Assembly (NCBI RefSeq): GCF_021390495.1
Contig: NZ_JAJEJP010000002.1
Location: 3,038,001-3,102,000, forward strand
DNA length: 64,000 nt
Direction of reading: 5' to 3'
DNA from: Paraburkholderia sp. ZP32-5
Lineage (GTDB): Bacteria; Pseudomonadota; Gammaproteobacteria; Burkholderiales; Burkholderiaceae
A program made the position numbers and the translations under genes. Of this stretch, positions 43,508 to 52,690 are shown piece by piece. Position 1 is the first letter of the stretch; each line of letters begins with the position of its first letter. The notes under the pieces were generated by a model, which saw nothing but the letters and a program-made list of their open reading frames with translations, was not told where the DNA came from and searched no databases.

Positions 43508-45691
43508 TCAAGGCGTCCAGCGATACATCAAAATCTTTGCGCGCGCATCGTCTTCGAGCAGCACCACGTACTCGCCGTTATCGCGCTGCACCGCGCTGAT
43601 GCCGAGATACACGTCGACCCAGCCGCTCGTGTTGCCGACGCTCGCGCCCGGCGTCATATAGCCGACCGCCGCGCCGCTGCGCGCGTCGTACACATCGACT
43701 CTCGCGGTGTACAGCTCCGCGATGAAAATGTAATTGCCCGCCACCGCGACGCCGACCGTGGTTGTCTGCGGATTGCTCTGCGTGTTCCATGGCAGCGAAA
43801 TCGCATACGCCTGCGTGGGCGTGCCGGAACTCCAGTTGTCGTAGCGCGCGAGCACGGGACCCGCTTCTTTCCAGTGCGTCGGGTCCCACGGAATTGCGCT
43901 GGTGAAACCGGACAGGTACATCGTATCGGTCGACGCGAAATAGACGAGCCGCGCGAGTCGCGTGAACGGTGCGGGCATCGCGAACATCTTCGCGCTTGCG
44001 TAGGTATAGATCGGATTGCCCGCCGTATCGAAGCCCTGCAACGGCATCTCGCGGATACCGCTCAACGGCGTGGCGAGCCACACGTTGCCCGGTTCGTCGA
44101 CCCACCAGAAGCCGTTGCCGACCGTGCTGCCGGTCGAAGGATTGCCGGTGATCTCGCTCGCATCGACGACGCCATTGCCATTGCCATCGCGCCACAGCCA
44201 TTCGCCGAAGCTGGGCTGCCCGGCCGGCCATGTCCCCGGCAGCGGATTCTGCGCAAACAGACCCGAAGGAATCGCGATCTCGCCATGCGCGGCATCGAAG
44301 CGATAGACGTTCAGGTAGTGCGCGCCAGGATCGAGCGTATAGAGAAAAAGCTGGCCGCCGAACCGGCGCACCATCGGCTCGCCACGCACGCCGCGCGGCT
44401 GGTGAAACGTGGGATCGTCGGGATAATCGAAGCGGTCGAGCGTGAAGCCCGCATACGTCCATTCGTGGCCGACCGGCTGGCTGTAGTCGAGCGTGAAGCG
44501 CTTCGAGCCGGTGTAGACCGACGCGGGCGTGGCCGGATCGAAGGCGGCGCTATCGACGAACGTCAGCCCGTACAGCCGCCAGTTCAACACGCGCGAGCCA
44601 TACACGTAGCTCTCCAGCACCGCGCCCTGGCCGACCGATGCCGAGCCCGGCGCGCGCGGTCCCTCGCCGTTTTGCGCGACGTACAGGTTGCCGGCCGGAT
44701 CGACGCCGATGCCGGTGATGCCGTTGAAGCGCACGTCGCCCGGTACGCCGCGCACCGCGTGGAATATGCCGTTGCGCGTACCGATCGCGGTGCCCGCCTG
44801 CCGCTGCCCGTCCGCGCCCTTGTTGAAGACCAGAATCTGCTGCGACGGGCCGTTGTCGGCGACGAGCAGTTGCCCCGCGGGCGTCACCGTCAGGTCGGCG
44901 GGCACCGTGCCCGCCGGCAGCGGCAACGGGCCGCCAAGCGCGCTGCCATCGGCGGCATAGTGCAGGATGCTCAGGTTGCCCGACAGCACGCCGGTGATGA
45001 TCCACAGCGTCGCATCGGTATCGATCGCGATGCGTCCCGGCGAATTCACGCTCCACGAGCGCAGCGGCTGCATCGACTGCGCGTCGTACACGACGATGCG
45101 ATTGCCATAGGTGTCGGCCACATAGAGTTCGCTATCCGTTGCAGCGAGACCGCGAATGCTCGCGTCGATGCCGGTCGTCACCGTTTCGACCGGCACGAAG
45201 CTGTTCTTCGTCGCGTTCGCGCTATTGGCGATGCCGCCGCTGAACGGCGCACCGACCGCCAGATTCGCGAGCGTGCGGCGAGTGATGCCGTACCAGGTCA
45301 GATTGGCCGGCGGATAATCCGCGCCGACCAGCGCATTGCTCTCGTTGCCGATCGACATCGCCGCATACAGGTACGTGTGATTCACCGCGACGGCATCGCC
45401 ACCGGCCGCGCCCCAGCCGTGCGTCGAGCCGGCCACCGCGAGTTTGTCGCCGGCGCGATAGGCGGCGATTTCGCTACCGCTTTCGTCCCATGGCGCATTG
45501 GTATAAACGGTACCGTCGGCGCCGACGCTAATGGCCTGGATATCCTGCTGCATCCATTTGCCGTCGCCAAAACCGAAGCTATTGCCGATCCACGACGTCG
45601 TGTAATTGAGTTGCGATTGCGCGTAGGTATTCGGCGAAATCAGGCCGTGGATTAAAACCACGGCAATGCCAAGGCGGGAGATGAGCTTCAC
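43508..45691 (-). CDS. Secreted beta-propeller-like protein (NHL/SMP-30-type)
   Basis: A 727-residue exported protein with a signal peptide (LISRLGIAVVLIHGLISP, cleavage near TYAQS). The body is made of repeats resembling NHL/SGL blades: LAATDSELYVADTYGNRIVV near 200, PAGQLLVADNGPSQQILVFN near 290, GIGVDPAGNLYVAQNGEG near 335 and EPGNVWLATPLSGIREMPLQ near 530. The GTG at 45691 is preferred over the longer frame because AAGGA lies 9 nt before it and a signal peptide follows directly. It may be periplasmic or released. Function unknown: such propellers bind sugars, proteins or small ligands. It stands alone, with the EamA gene beyond an intergenic gap holding two repeat copies. Confidence 0.75.
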   Translation of the reverse strand: MKLISRLGIAVVLIHGLISPNTYAQSQLNYTTSWIGNSFGFGDGKWMQQDIQAISVGADGTVYTNAPWDESGSEIAAYRAGDKLAVAGSTHGWGAAGGDAVAVNHTYLYAAMSIGNESNALVGADYPPANLTWYGITRRTLANLAVGAPFSGGIANSANATKNSFVPVETVTTGIDASIRGLAATDSELYVADTYGNRIVVYDAQSMQPLRSWSVNSPGRIAIDTDATLWIITGVLSGNLSILHYAADGSALGGPLPLPAGTVPADLTVTPAGQLLVADNGPSQQILVFNKGADGQRQAGTAIGTRNGIFHAVRGVPGDVRFNGITGIGVDPAGNLYVAQNGEGPRAPGSASVGQGAVLESYVYGSRVLNWRLYGLTFVDSAAFDPATPASVYTGSKRFTLDYSQPVGHEWTYAGFTLDRFDYPDDPTFHQPRGVRGEPMVRRFGGQLFLYTLDPGAHYLNVYRFDAAHGEIAIPSGLFAQNPLPGTWPAGQPSFGEWLWRDGNGNGVVDASEITGNPSTGSTVGNGFWWVDEPGNVWLATPLSGIREMPLQGFDTAGNPIYTYASAKMFAMPAPFTRLARLVYFASTDTMYLSGFTSAIPWDPTHWKEAGPVLARYDNWSSGTPTQAYAISLPWNTQSNPQTTTVGVAVAGNYIFIAELYTARVDVYDARSGAAVGYMTPGASVGNTSGWVDVYLGISAVQRDNGEYVVLLEDDARAKILMYRWTP

Positions 45692-45942
45692 GGCGGTATT
45701 TCCTTGCGAGGCGCGAAGCACGCGTGGCCGGCTTGAGCCGCGTACATTCGCCTGGGCACGCACGTGAATTGATGCGAATTCGCGCGCCCGTACATCAGTC
45801 GTAGCGCTTTATCCTCGCACAGAAAGTCCTGAATTAAATGCTAAAAAAATCTTATTTAACAGGGACCCATTCAAATAATTCTTATCGCATAAGATCAGCG
45901 ATATTCGATATCGCCACGCAATTGGAGCCGGTAAAAACCGAC

Positions 45943-45962
45943 TCCTGAAAAGTCTCACCTGA
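45943..45962 (+). repeat. Dispersed 20-bp repeat, diverged copy
   Basis: TCCTGAAAAGTCTCACCTGA matches the dispersed repeat consensus at most positions, in the 45692-46063 gap. It is followed 25 bp later by another copy (45988). The gap is otherwise AT-richer and without a gene. Confidence 0.6.
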
Positions 45963-45987
45963 TTACGGATTCAGTCGCTTTTTCTGC

Positions 45988-46007
45988 TCCCGGAAATACT
46001 CACCTCA
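45988..46007 (+). repeat. Dispersed 20-bp repeat, diverged copy
   Basis: TCCCGGAAATACTCACCTCA matches the repeat consensus at most positions. It is 45 bp from the start of the neighbouring copy, the shortest spacing seen in this window. Confidence 0.6.
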
Positions 46008-46063
46008 GCGCGTTTCGGACAGCAGGCACGCCCGACATCGTGAAGCCGCTCGTCACGAGCTTG

Positions 46064-46966
46064 TTACGATCGCGTCGCCGTGCGCCGCAAGAAGATCCGC
46101 CGCGTCAGATCGAAGGCGACCAGATTGCCGGCCACCACCAGCAGCAGGCCGACTACGGCAAGCGCGGACCAGCGATAGCCCTCGAAGATCGTCGATGCCG
46201 CCAGCGCGACGATCGGGAACAGCACCGTGCAGTAAGCGGCCCGCTCCGGACCCATGCGCCCGACCAGCATCAGGTACGCGGTAAAGCCGATCACCGAGCC
46301 GAACACCGCGAGATACGCGAGCGCGCCGAGATAGCGCGCAGTGAACTCAACCGTGAACGAATAGCCGGCGATCACGCTGCCGAGCGTGAGGACGCCCGCG
46401 CCGATCAGCATCGCCCAGCTATTGGTCGCGAACGGATGCAAGCCCATCGACTGCATCCGGCTCGACAGCAGATTGCCGGCCGAAAAACACATCGTGCCGA
46501 GAAACGCGATGCCGAGGCCGAGCCACGCGGTGTGATCGCCGAGATGGCCGGCCATCTGCTGAACGAACAGACAGACGATGCCGACGAGCCCGAGCAACGC
46601 GCCCGCAATCGCGCTCGGTTGCAGCGGCCGGCCCATGAACAGCCGGCCGTTGATCGAGTTCAGCAGCGGCGCGGTGGAAAACACCACGGCGACGAGGCCG
46701 CTCGGCACGATCTGTTCGGCGTAGTAGAAGCACAGAAAATTGAGGCAGAACAGCGTGAGGCCCTGAGCGGCGAGAAAGCGCCACGCTGCGCGCGGCGGCC
46801 ACATCGGGCGGCGCATGATGCGCAGCAGCGCGAACAGCAGCAACGCGGCGATCCAGAAACGCCACGCAATCGAAACCGGCGGCGGCACCGCGCCGAGTTG
46901 CCATTTGATCGCGATCCACGTGGTGCCCCAGATCAGCACAGTGGACGCATAAAGCAGAAGATTCAT
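46064..46966 (-). CDS. EamA-family DMT transporter (drug/metabolite exporter)
   Basis: A 300-residue inner-membrane protein with ten predicted helices in two EamA repeats, of the RhaT/YdcZ-like drug/metabolite transporter superfamily. It starts MNLLLYASTVLIWGTTWIAI, a typical EamA N-terminus, and the second repeat begins near residue 150 (AWLGLGIAFLGTMCFSAGNL). It exports a small polar metabolite, possibly an amino acid or toxic analogue, but the substrate cannot be read. An AraC-family regulator diverges from it across 197 bp, so that protein probably controls it. The start has only a weak ribosome site. Confidence 0.87.
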   Translation of the reverse strand: MNLLLYASTVLIWGTTWIAIKWQLGAVPPPVSIAWRFWIAALLLFALLRIMRRPMWPPRAAWRFLAAQGLTLFCLNFLCFYYAEQIVPSGLVAVVFSTAPLLNSINGRLFMGRPLQPSAIAGALLGLVGIVCLFVQQMAGHLGDHTAWLGLGIAFLGTMCFSAGNLLSSRMQSMGLHPFATNSWAMLIGAGVLTLGSVIAGYSFTVEFTARYLGALAYLAVFGSVIGFTAYLMLVGRMGPERAAYCTVLFPIVALAASTIFEGYRWSALAVVGLLLVVAGNLVAFDLTRRIFLRRTATRS

Positions 46967-47163
46967 GGTCGAGCCCTGAAACCGTGACCGCCGCGGTCAC
47001 ACATCACAACGGCGGGCAGCAATGATGAAAAGCCCACTATGCGACCGCGCGGTCGCGCGCGATTGTCCAGGCTTGCGCACTTTTTCGCGCCGGCGCGACG
47101 TGACGCGAGGCCCGCCGTATACTGGCCGCTCAACTATTCCATCGGAAACGTCCGCTCGCCGCC

Positions 47164-48081
47164 GTGAACGCCAGTCCGTCCATCCCCGTGATATCCGCTG
47201 CCGAGGCTCCATTTGGCCTGCAGTCGGTGTGTCACACGCTCGCTAGCGCCAATGCGAATCTGGACCGCTTCGCATGGCTCGGCGACGGGCTCGCGATCGC
47301 CGTGTGGACGCGCGACACGACGGAAGCCGAGACCGTCTACGAGCGGCCCGGCCATCACACGCTGTCGTGCTATCTCGATGGCGGCTATCGCACCGAGCGT
47401 CAGAAAATGCCGGGCCACTACGGCGCGCCGTCGCGGCTGTGCGCGTTGCCCGGCGATCACGAATCGCGCTGGTGGGTGCGCGGTCATATGCACTTCATGC
47501 ATCTGTATTTCCTGCCCGAACACTTCACGCGTCGCGCGGTGCAGGAACTCGATCGCGAGCCGCGCGAACTGACGCTCGCCGATCGCACCTATTTCGAGGA
47601 TCCGCGCATCGCGAGTCTGTGCCAGTCGCTCGTCAACGAAGACTGGCAGAGCCCCGACGGCGTGCTGCGCACCAACGAGACCGCGCACGAAGCGCTGAGC
47701 CTGCTGTTGCGCGGGCAAGGCGTGCGGCGCCCGAACGTGTCGCTCAGGGGCGGCTTATCCGCCGCGACGCGCCGCCGCTTGCGCGACTATATCGACAGCC
47801 ATCTCGCCCAACCGCTGACGCTCGGCGAACTGTCCGGCGTCGCGGCGCTGTCGGAGTTTCATCTTGCGCGGATGTTTCGCGAGTCGTTCGGCTTGCCACC
47901 CGCCGCGTGGATCGCGAGGCAGCGGATCGATCGCGCGCGGATGCTGCTGCGCACGACCACGTTGCCGCTCGCGCGCATCGCCGAGCAATGCGGCTATGCG
48001 AACGCCAGCCACTTCAGCCATCGCTTTCGCGAAGCCATGGGCGTAACGCCGGGTGCGTATCGGCAGGTTGTTGGCATCTGA
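47164..48081 (+). CDS. AraC-family transcriptional regulator
   Basis: A 305-residue regulator with a non-catalytic N-terminal ligand domain and a C-terminal AraC DNA-binding domain of two helix-turn-helix units (QPLTLGELSGVAALSEFHLA, then IAEQCGYANASHFSHRFREA near 275). The start is a GTG at 47164. The N-domain (LAIAVWTRDTTEAETVYERP) is not closely similar to a sugar cupin and could sense a small molecule. The gene diverges from the EamA transporter at 46966; probable target regulation of that transporter follows from orientation. The 197-bp gap between them has no obvious inverted operator. Confidence 0.87.
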   Translation: MNASPSIPVISAAEAPFGLQSVCHTLASANANLDRFAWLGDGLAIAVWTRDTTEAETVYERPGHHTLSCYLDGGYRTERQKMPGHYGAPSRLCALPGDHESRWWVRGHMHFMHLYFLPEHFTRRAVQELDREPRELTLADRTYFEDPRIASLCQSLVNEDWQSPDGVLRTNETAHEALSLLLRGQGVRRPNVSLRGGLSAATRRRLRDYIDSHLAQPLTLGELSGVAALSEFHLARMFRESFGLPPAAWIARQRIDRARMLLRTTTLPLARIAEQCGYANASHFSHRFREAMGVTPGAYRQVVGI

Positions 48082-48130
48082 GCCGCGCGGTTGTGTTTTT
48101 GTTCGCGTCGGCGGCTCGGTTATCGGCCCG

Positions 48131-51100
48131 TCATTGCAGCGCCATCGCCAGCACGCGAGCCACGTGGATCGCCTCGACGCCTGCGCCATCGTGAATCTGA
48201 TGCCGGCAACTGGTGCCGTCGGCGACCATCACCGTATCGGCGTCGATCTTGCGCACCGCGGGTAGCAGCGACAGCTCCGCCATCGCCCGCGACGTCTCGT
48301 AGTGCTCGGCTTCGTAGCCGAAGCTGCCGGCCATCCCGCAGCACGACGATTCCACCGTCGATACCTGCAGTTGCGGAATCCACTTGAGCACGGTCTGCAC
48401 CGGCGTGAATGCGTCGAACGCCTTCTGATGACAGTGGCCATGTACCAGCGCCTGCTGCATCGGCAGCGGCTTCAGCGCAAGCTGCAAGCGTCCAGCCTGT
48501 TCCTCGCGCACCAGGAATTCCTCGAACAAAAACGCGTGCTGCGACAGCCGCCGCGCTTCGTCGCCGAAACCATATTGCAGGAACTCGTCGCGCAACGACA
48601 GCAGACAGGACGGCTCGAGTCCCACCACCGGCACGCCGCGTTCGACGAACGGTTTGAACAGATCGAGCATGCGCCGCGCTTCCTGCTTCGCTTCATCGAC
48701 GAGACCGGCGGCGAGAAACGTGCGCCCGCAACAGACCGGCCGCTCGTGCTTGCGCGCGTTGAAGTGCACGGTGTAGCCGGCCGCTTCGAGCACCTGTTGC
48801 GCGGCGCGCGCGTTGTCGGGTTCGAGGTGGTTGTTGAAGGTATCGACGAAAAGCAGCACTTCTTTCAGCGTGGTTTGCGTAGTTTGCGTGGTTTGATCCG
48901 TAGACGTGGGCCTGGCTACGGATACCGCATCAGCGAGGAACGACTTCTTGAAGCGCGGCAAGCTCCGTTGCGCGGCAAACCCCACCGAGCGCTTGAACCA
49001 CGCTGACAACACAGGCACGTTGTCCACTAGCGCCATCAATGCCGGCACACGGCTCGCCGCACCCGCGTAGCGCGGCATGAACGCAACGAGCCTGTCGCGC
49101 AGACTCAAGCCATGCCGTTTGACACGCGCCGCCCGCGCCTCGATCTTGAACTTCGCCATATCGACGCCGGTCGGGCAATCGCGCTTGCAGCCCTTGCACG
49201 ATACGCACAGGTCGAGCGTCTCCTTCACGTCGTCGCTCGCGAGGCCGGCTTCGCCGAGTTGCCCCGAAATCGCGAGCCGCAACGTATTCGCACGCCCGCG
49301 CGTCAGATGCTGTTCGTCCTTCGTCACGCGATAGCTCGGGCACATCGTGCCCGCGTCGAACTTGCGGCAGTGACCGTTGTTGTTGCACATCTCGACCGCT
49401 CTCGCGAGACCGCCACTCAGATCGCCGCCGCTGCCGGGCGCGCTTTCTTCGCCGCTCAGCGGATCGCGTGCGACATTCCACGCGGACCAGTCGAGCACCG
49501 TGTCGATCCGCTGCTCGCGATAGCCCGGCGCGAAGCGGAAATTGCGTGCGTCGTCCATCTTCGGCGGACGCACGATCTTGTCGGGATTGAAGCGGTTGTC
49601 CGGATCGAACAGCGTCTTGATTTCGCTGAACGCTTCGTTAAGGCGGGGTCCGTATTGCCACGCGACCCATTCGCCGCGGCACAAACCGTCGCCATGTTCG
49701 CCCGAATACGCGCCCTTGTATTCACGCACGAGCGCGGCCGCTTCCTCGGCGATCGCGCGCATCTTCGTCGCGCCATCGCGGCGCATGTCGAGAATCGGCC
49801 GCACGTGCAATGTGCCGACGCTCGCGTGCGCGTACCACGTGCCCTCGGTGCCGTGTCGATGAAACACGTCGGTCAGGCGGCTCGTGTAGTCGGCCAGATG
49901 TTCGAGCGGCACCGCACAATCCTCGATGAACGACACCGGCTTGCCGTCGCCCTTCATGCTCATCATGATGTTGAGCCCGGCCTTGCGTACTTCCCACAGC
50001 GCTTTCTGCGCGTTCGCGTCGGGCATCTCGACGACCGCATCGGGCAATCCGAGTTCGCCCATCAATTCGGTCAGTTGCTTGAGCGACGCGAGCTGCGCAT
50101 CACGATCCTCGCCCGCGAACTCGACGAGCAGAATCGCCTGCGGTTCGCCGACCAGCGCCTTCCCGATCACCGGACGAAACGCGGGATTGCTCAACGCGAG
50201 ATCGATCATCGTGCGATCGACCAGTTCGACCGCGACCGGCTTCAGCTTGACGATGTGCTGCGTGAGTTCCATCGACTGCCGGAAGGTCGGAAAGTTGACC
50301 ACGCCGAGCGCCTTGTGCGCGGGCAGAGGCGCGAGCTTCAGCGTGACCTGGCGGCTGAACGCAAGCGTGCCCTCGGAGCCGACCAGCAGATGCGCGAGGT
50401 TCGCGCTGCCGTCGTCGGTATAGGCGCGCGGATTCTGGCAGTCGAACAGATCGATGTTGTAGCCCGCGACTCGACGCAGCACCTTCGGCACGCGTGCGAC
50501 GATTTCATCGCGTTCACGCTGTGCAATGCGCGTGACGCCCGCGATGATCTGCTGCAAACGCTCGCCCTGACCTTGCAGCGGCTCGCGCAACGAGCCGAAA
50601 TGCGCCTCGCTGCCGTCGGCGAGAAGCGCATCGATCGCGTCGACGTTGTGCACCATGTTGCCGTATTCGATCGAGCGCGAGCCGCACGAATTGTTGCCGG
50701 CCATCCCGCCGATCGTGCACTGCGCGGACGTCGATACGTCCACCGGAAACCACAGCCCATGCGGTTTCAACCACGCGTTCAGATGATCGAGCACGACGCC
50801 GGGCTCGACTGTGACCGTGCGCGCGTCGGCATCGAACGCAACGATGTTGTTGAGCCACTTGCTCGTATCGATCACGAGCGCTTCGCCGACCGTCTGCCCG
50901 CACTGACTCGTGCCGGCGCCACGCGCGAGCAGCGGCACCTTCTCGCTGCGCGCGATGTCGAGCGCGATACGCAGATCGTCCTGATCGCGCGGCACCACCA
51001 CACCGACCGGCATGATCTGGTAGATCGACGCATCGGTTGCATAGCGGCCGCGACTTGCGATATCGAACAGCACATCGCCGCGCAACGCTTTGCGCAGATG

Positions 51101-51184
51101 CTGCGCGAGCGGACTCATCGCGCGCGCGGCCGACGGCACCAGGTGGATCGGCTTGACGAGCAAGCCCGAGGTCGGGTTCGTCAT
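48131..51184 (-). CDS. FAD-linked oxidase with Fe-S domains (YdiJ-type 2-hydroxyacid dehydrogenase)
   Basis: A 1017-residue protein, the same length as YdiJ of E. coli, a D-2-hydroxyglutarate dehydrogenase. The N-terminal FAD-binding domain (VPLLARGAGTSQCGQTVGEA near residue 91; GGMAGNNSCGSRSIEYGNMV near 163) is followed by the FAD_oxidase C-domain (GAYSGEHGDGLCRGEWVAW near 520). The Fe-S region has CVSCKGCKRDCPTGVDMAKF near 670. The C-terminal CCG domains (PVCCGRTF near 815 and SSCCGMAGSFGYE near 950) bind a second cluster. It oxidises a 2-hydroxyacid and passes electrons to the respiratory chain. AAAGG precedes the ATG. The operon context (MFS permease, aminotransferase) suggests an acid linked to glyoxylate. 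A short Thr/Gln linker lies near 760. Confidence 0.88.
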   Translation of the reverse strand: MTNPTSGLLVKPIHLVPSAARAMSPLAQHLRKALRGDVLFDIASRGRYATDASIYQIMPVGVVVPRDQDDLRIALDIARSEKVPLLARGAGTSQCGQTVGEALVIDTSKWLNNIVAFDADARTVTVEPGVVLDHLNAWLKPHGLWFPVDVSTSAQCTIGGMAGNNSCGSRSIEYGNMVHNVDAIDALLADGSEAHFGSLREPLQGQGERLQQIIAGVTRIAQRERDEIVARVPKVLRRVAGYNIDLFDCQNPRAYTDDGSANLAHLLVGSEGTLAFSRQVTLKLAPLPAHKALGVVNFPTFRQSMELTQHIVKLKPVAVELVDRTMIDLALSNPAFRPVIGKALVGEPQAILLVEFAGEDRDAQLASLKQLTELMGELGLPDAVVEMPDANAQKALWEVRKAGLNIMMSMKGDGKPVSFIEDCAVPLEHLADYTSRLTDVFHRHGTEGTWYAHASVGTLHVRPILDMRRDGATKMRAIAEEAAALVREYKGAYSGEHGDGLCRGEWVAWQYGPRLNEAFSEIKTLFDPDNRFNPDKIVRPPKMDDARNFRFAPGYREQRIDTVLDWSAWNVARDPLSGEESAPGSGGDLSGGLARAVEMCNNNGHCRKFDAGTMCPSYRVTKDEQHLTRGRANTLRLAISGQLGEAGLASDDVKETLDLCVSCKGCKRDCPTGVDMAKFKIEARAARVKRHGLSLRDRLVAFMPRYAGAASRVPALMALVDNVPVLSAWFKRSVGFAAQRSLPRFKKSFLADAVSVARPTSTDQTTQTTQTTLKEVLLFVDTFNNHLEPDNARAAQQVLEAAGYTVHFNARKHERPVCCGRTFLAAGLVDEAKQEARRMLDLFKPFVERGVPVVGLEPSCLLSLRDEFLQYGFGDEARRLSQHAFLFEEFLVREEQAGRLQLALKPLPMQQALVHGHCHQKAFDAFTPVQTVLKWIPQLQVSTVESSCCGMAGSFGYEAEHYETSRAMAELSLLPAVRKIDADTVMVADGTSCRHQIHDGAGVEAIHVARVLAMALQ
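48870..48896 (-). repeat. 9-bp tandem repeat in the oxidase gene
   Basis: Three copies (GTGGTTTGC, GTAGTTTGC, GTGGTTTGA) encode a QTT repeat in the linker of the YdiJ-like protein. Expansion or loss would keep the frame. Confidence 0.75.
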
Positions 51185-51197
51185 CGCGTTAGCCTTT

Positions 51198-52484
51198 CTA
51201 TACGCCCATGCTCGTCGATACCTGCGGCTTGTCCGTCGCGACGAGTTCGAAGCGGCTTTCCGGCTGCATGCGGAACGCAAGCACCACGCCAATGCCCATC
51301 AACAGCATACTGCCGACGAACGGCAGATCCCAGTTGCCGAAGTAGTCGATCAGAAAGCCGCCTACCACCGGCGAGATGATCGCGGCCAGCGCCGAGCCAG
51401 TGTTCATCATGCCGCTCGCGGTGCCGGAAAATTCCGGCGCGATGTCCATCGGGATCGCCCACATCGGACCGATCGTCATTTCAGCGAAGAAGAAACCGGA
51501 CGCGAGACACGCAATCGATAAGCCGAGGTCGTGCGTGAACATCAACGGAATCAGCGACAGCAGGCAGAACAGCATGCAGACCGACACCATCCAGCTGCGT
51601 GCGCGCTTCAGGCTGCCGGTGCGCTTGAAGATCGCATCGGTCACGATGCCGCCGAGCGTGTCGCCGATCACGCCGGCGAAGAACACGACCGATGCGAAGA
51701 TCGCCGACTTCTGCAGTTGCAGATGATGGTTGCGCAGGAAGTACAGCGGAATCCAGCTCAGAAACAGCCACAGCGTCCAGCCGTAGCAGAAGTAGACGAT
51801 CGTGACCGGCGCCATGCGGCGAAACAGCTTGCCCCATGGCAGGCCGCTGAGTTTCGGCTTCGACGCGGGCAGCACCGCGAGTTCTTCGGACGTGATGCGC
51901 GGATGGTCCTTCGGATGCTCGGTGAACGTGAACGCCCACACGACGACCCACAACAGACTCAGCGCGCCGCAGATATAGAACGATTCGCGCCAGCCCCACG
52001 TCGCCATCACGAGCACGATCAGCGCCGGTGCAACCGCATTGCCGATTCTCGATGCCGCGTGCGTGATGCCTTGCGCGAAGCCGCGCTTGTCCTTGGCGAC
52101 CCAGCGCGACATCGCGGAGGTCGCGGCGGGGAACGTTGCACCCTCACCGAAACCGAGCACGAGGCGCGCGGCCAGCAACGAAGCGAGACCGCCGGCGAGA
52201 CCCGTGAACACGGTGGCCAGCCCCCAGATCGCGCCGCACACCAGCAGCGTCCGTTTCGCGCCGAAACGGTCGCTGACCCAGCCACCGATCACCTGAAACA
52301 ACAGATACGGATACGCGAAGGCCGAAAACACGAGGCCGACCTGCGTATGCGTGAGATTGAATTCCTTGCCGAAACCCGCGGCCGCAGTGCTGACGTTCAC
52401 GCGGTCGAGGTAGGTGATGAAGTACATCACGCATAGCATCACTAGAACGATACGGGACGCACTGGTCAAACGAAACCGCTTCAT
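51198..52484 (-). CDS. MFS transporter, anion:cation symporter (ACS) type
   Basis: A 428-residue inner-membrane permease with twelve predicted helices. The ACS features are visible: MYFITYLDRVNVSTAAAGF near residue 20 and the loop between helices 2 and 3 (GWVSDRFGAKRTLL), with GFGEGATFPAATSAMSRW near 105. GGAGAG precedes the ATG at 52484 by 7-8 nt. The gene ends 13 bp before the dehydrogenase gene and follows the aminotransferase gene, so it belongs to the same operon. ACS permeases bring in organic acids such as hexuronates, galactonate, tartrate or phthalate. The substrate here is likely a glyoxylate-related hydroxy acid, by context. Confidence 0.88.
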   Translation of the reverse strand: MKRFRLTSASRIVLVMLCVMYFITYLDRVNVSTAAAGFGKEFNLTHTQVGLVFSAFAYPYLLFQVIGGWVSDRFGAKRTLLVCGAIWGLATVFTGLAGGLASLLAARLVLGFGEGATFPAATSAMSRWVAKDKRGFAQGITHAASRIGNAVAPALIVLVMATWGWRESFYICGALSLLWVVVWAFTFTEHPKDHPRITSEELAVLPASKPKLSGLPWGKLFRRMAPVTIVYFCYGWTLWLFLSWIPLYFLRNHHLQLQKSAIFASVVFFAGVIGDTLGGIVTDAIFKRTGSLKRARSWMVSVCMLFCLLSLIPLMFTHDLGLSIACLASGFFFAEMTIGPMWAIPMDIAPEFSGTASGMMNTGSALAAIISPVVGGFLIDYFGNWDLPFVGSMLLMGIGVVLAFRMQPESRFELVATDKPQVSTSMGV

Positions 52485-52690
52485 CGTCGCTCTCCGTGGC
52501 ATGTGTCGACGGCGCGCCTGAAGTGACGCACCAGATCGTCGCCCGTTGGCGGCAAGGGCCGCCGTGGACGCACTGCTTGTTGTTCAGACCGCGTTCTGCG
52601 CGCTGTTTGCCGAGGGCAGCGCTCCCTGTTTATTACCGTTGTGCCGTTGCCGATTTCAGTGCATGGTGCGGGCCGCGGCTTGCGCGACAC

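Noticed and set aside
43496..45655. 719-codon plus-strand open frame opposite the propeller gene
   Set aside because: Arg-rich antisense frame; the minus-strand protein has a signal peptide and repeated blade motifs.
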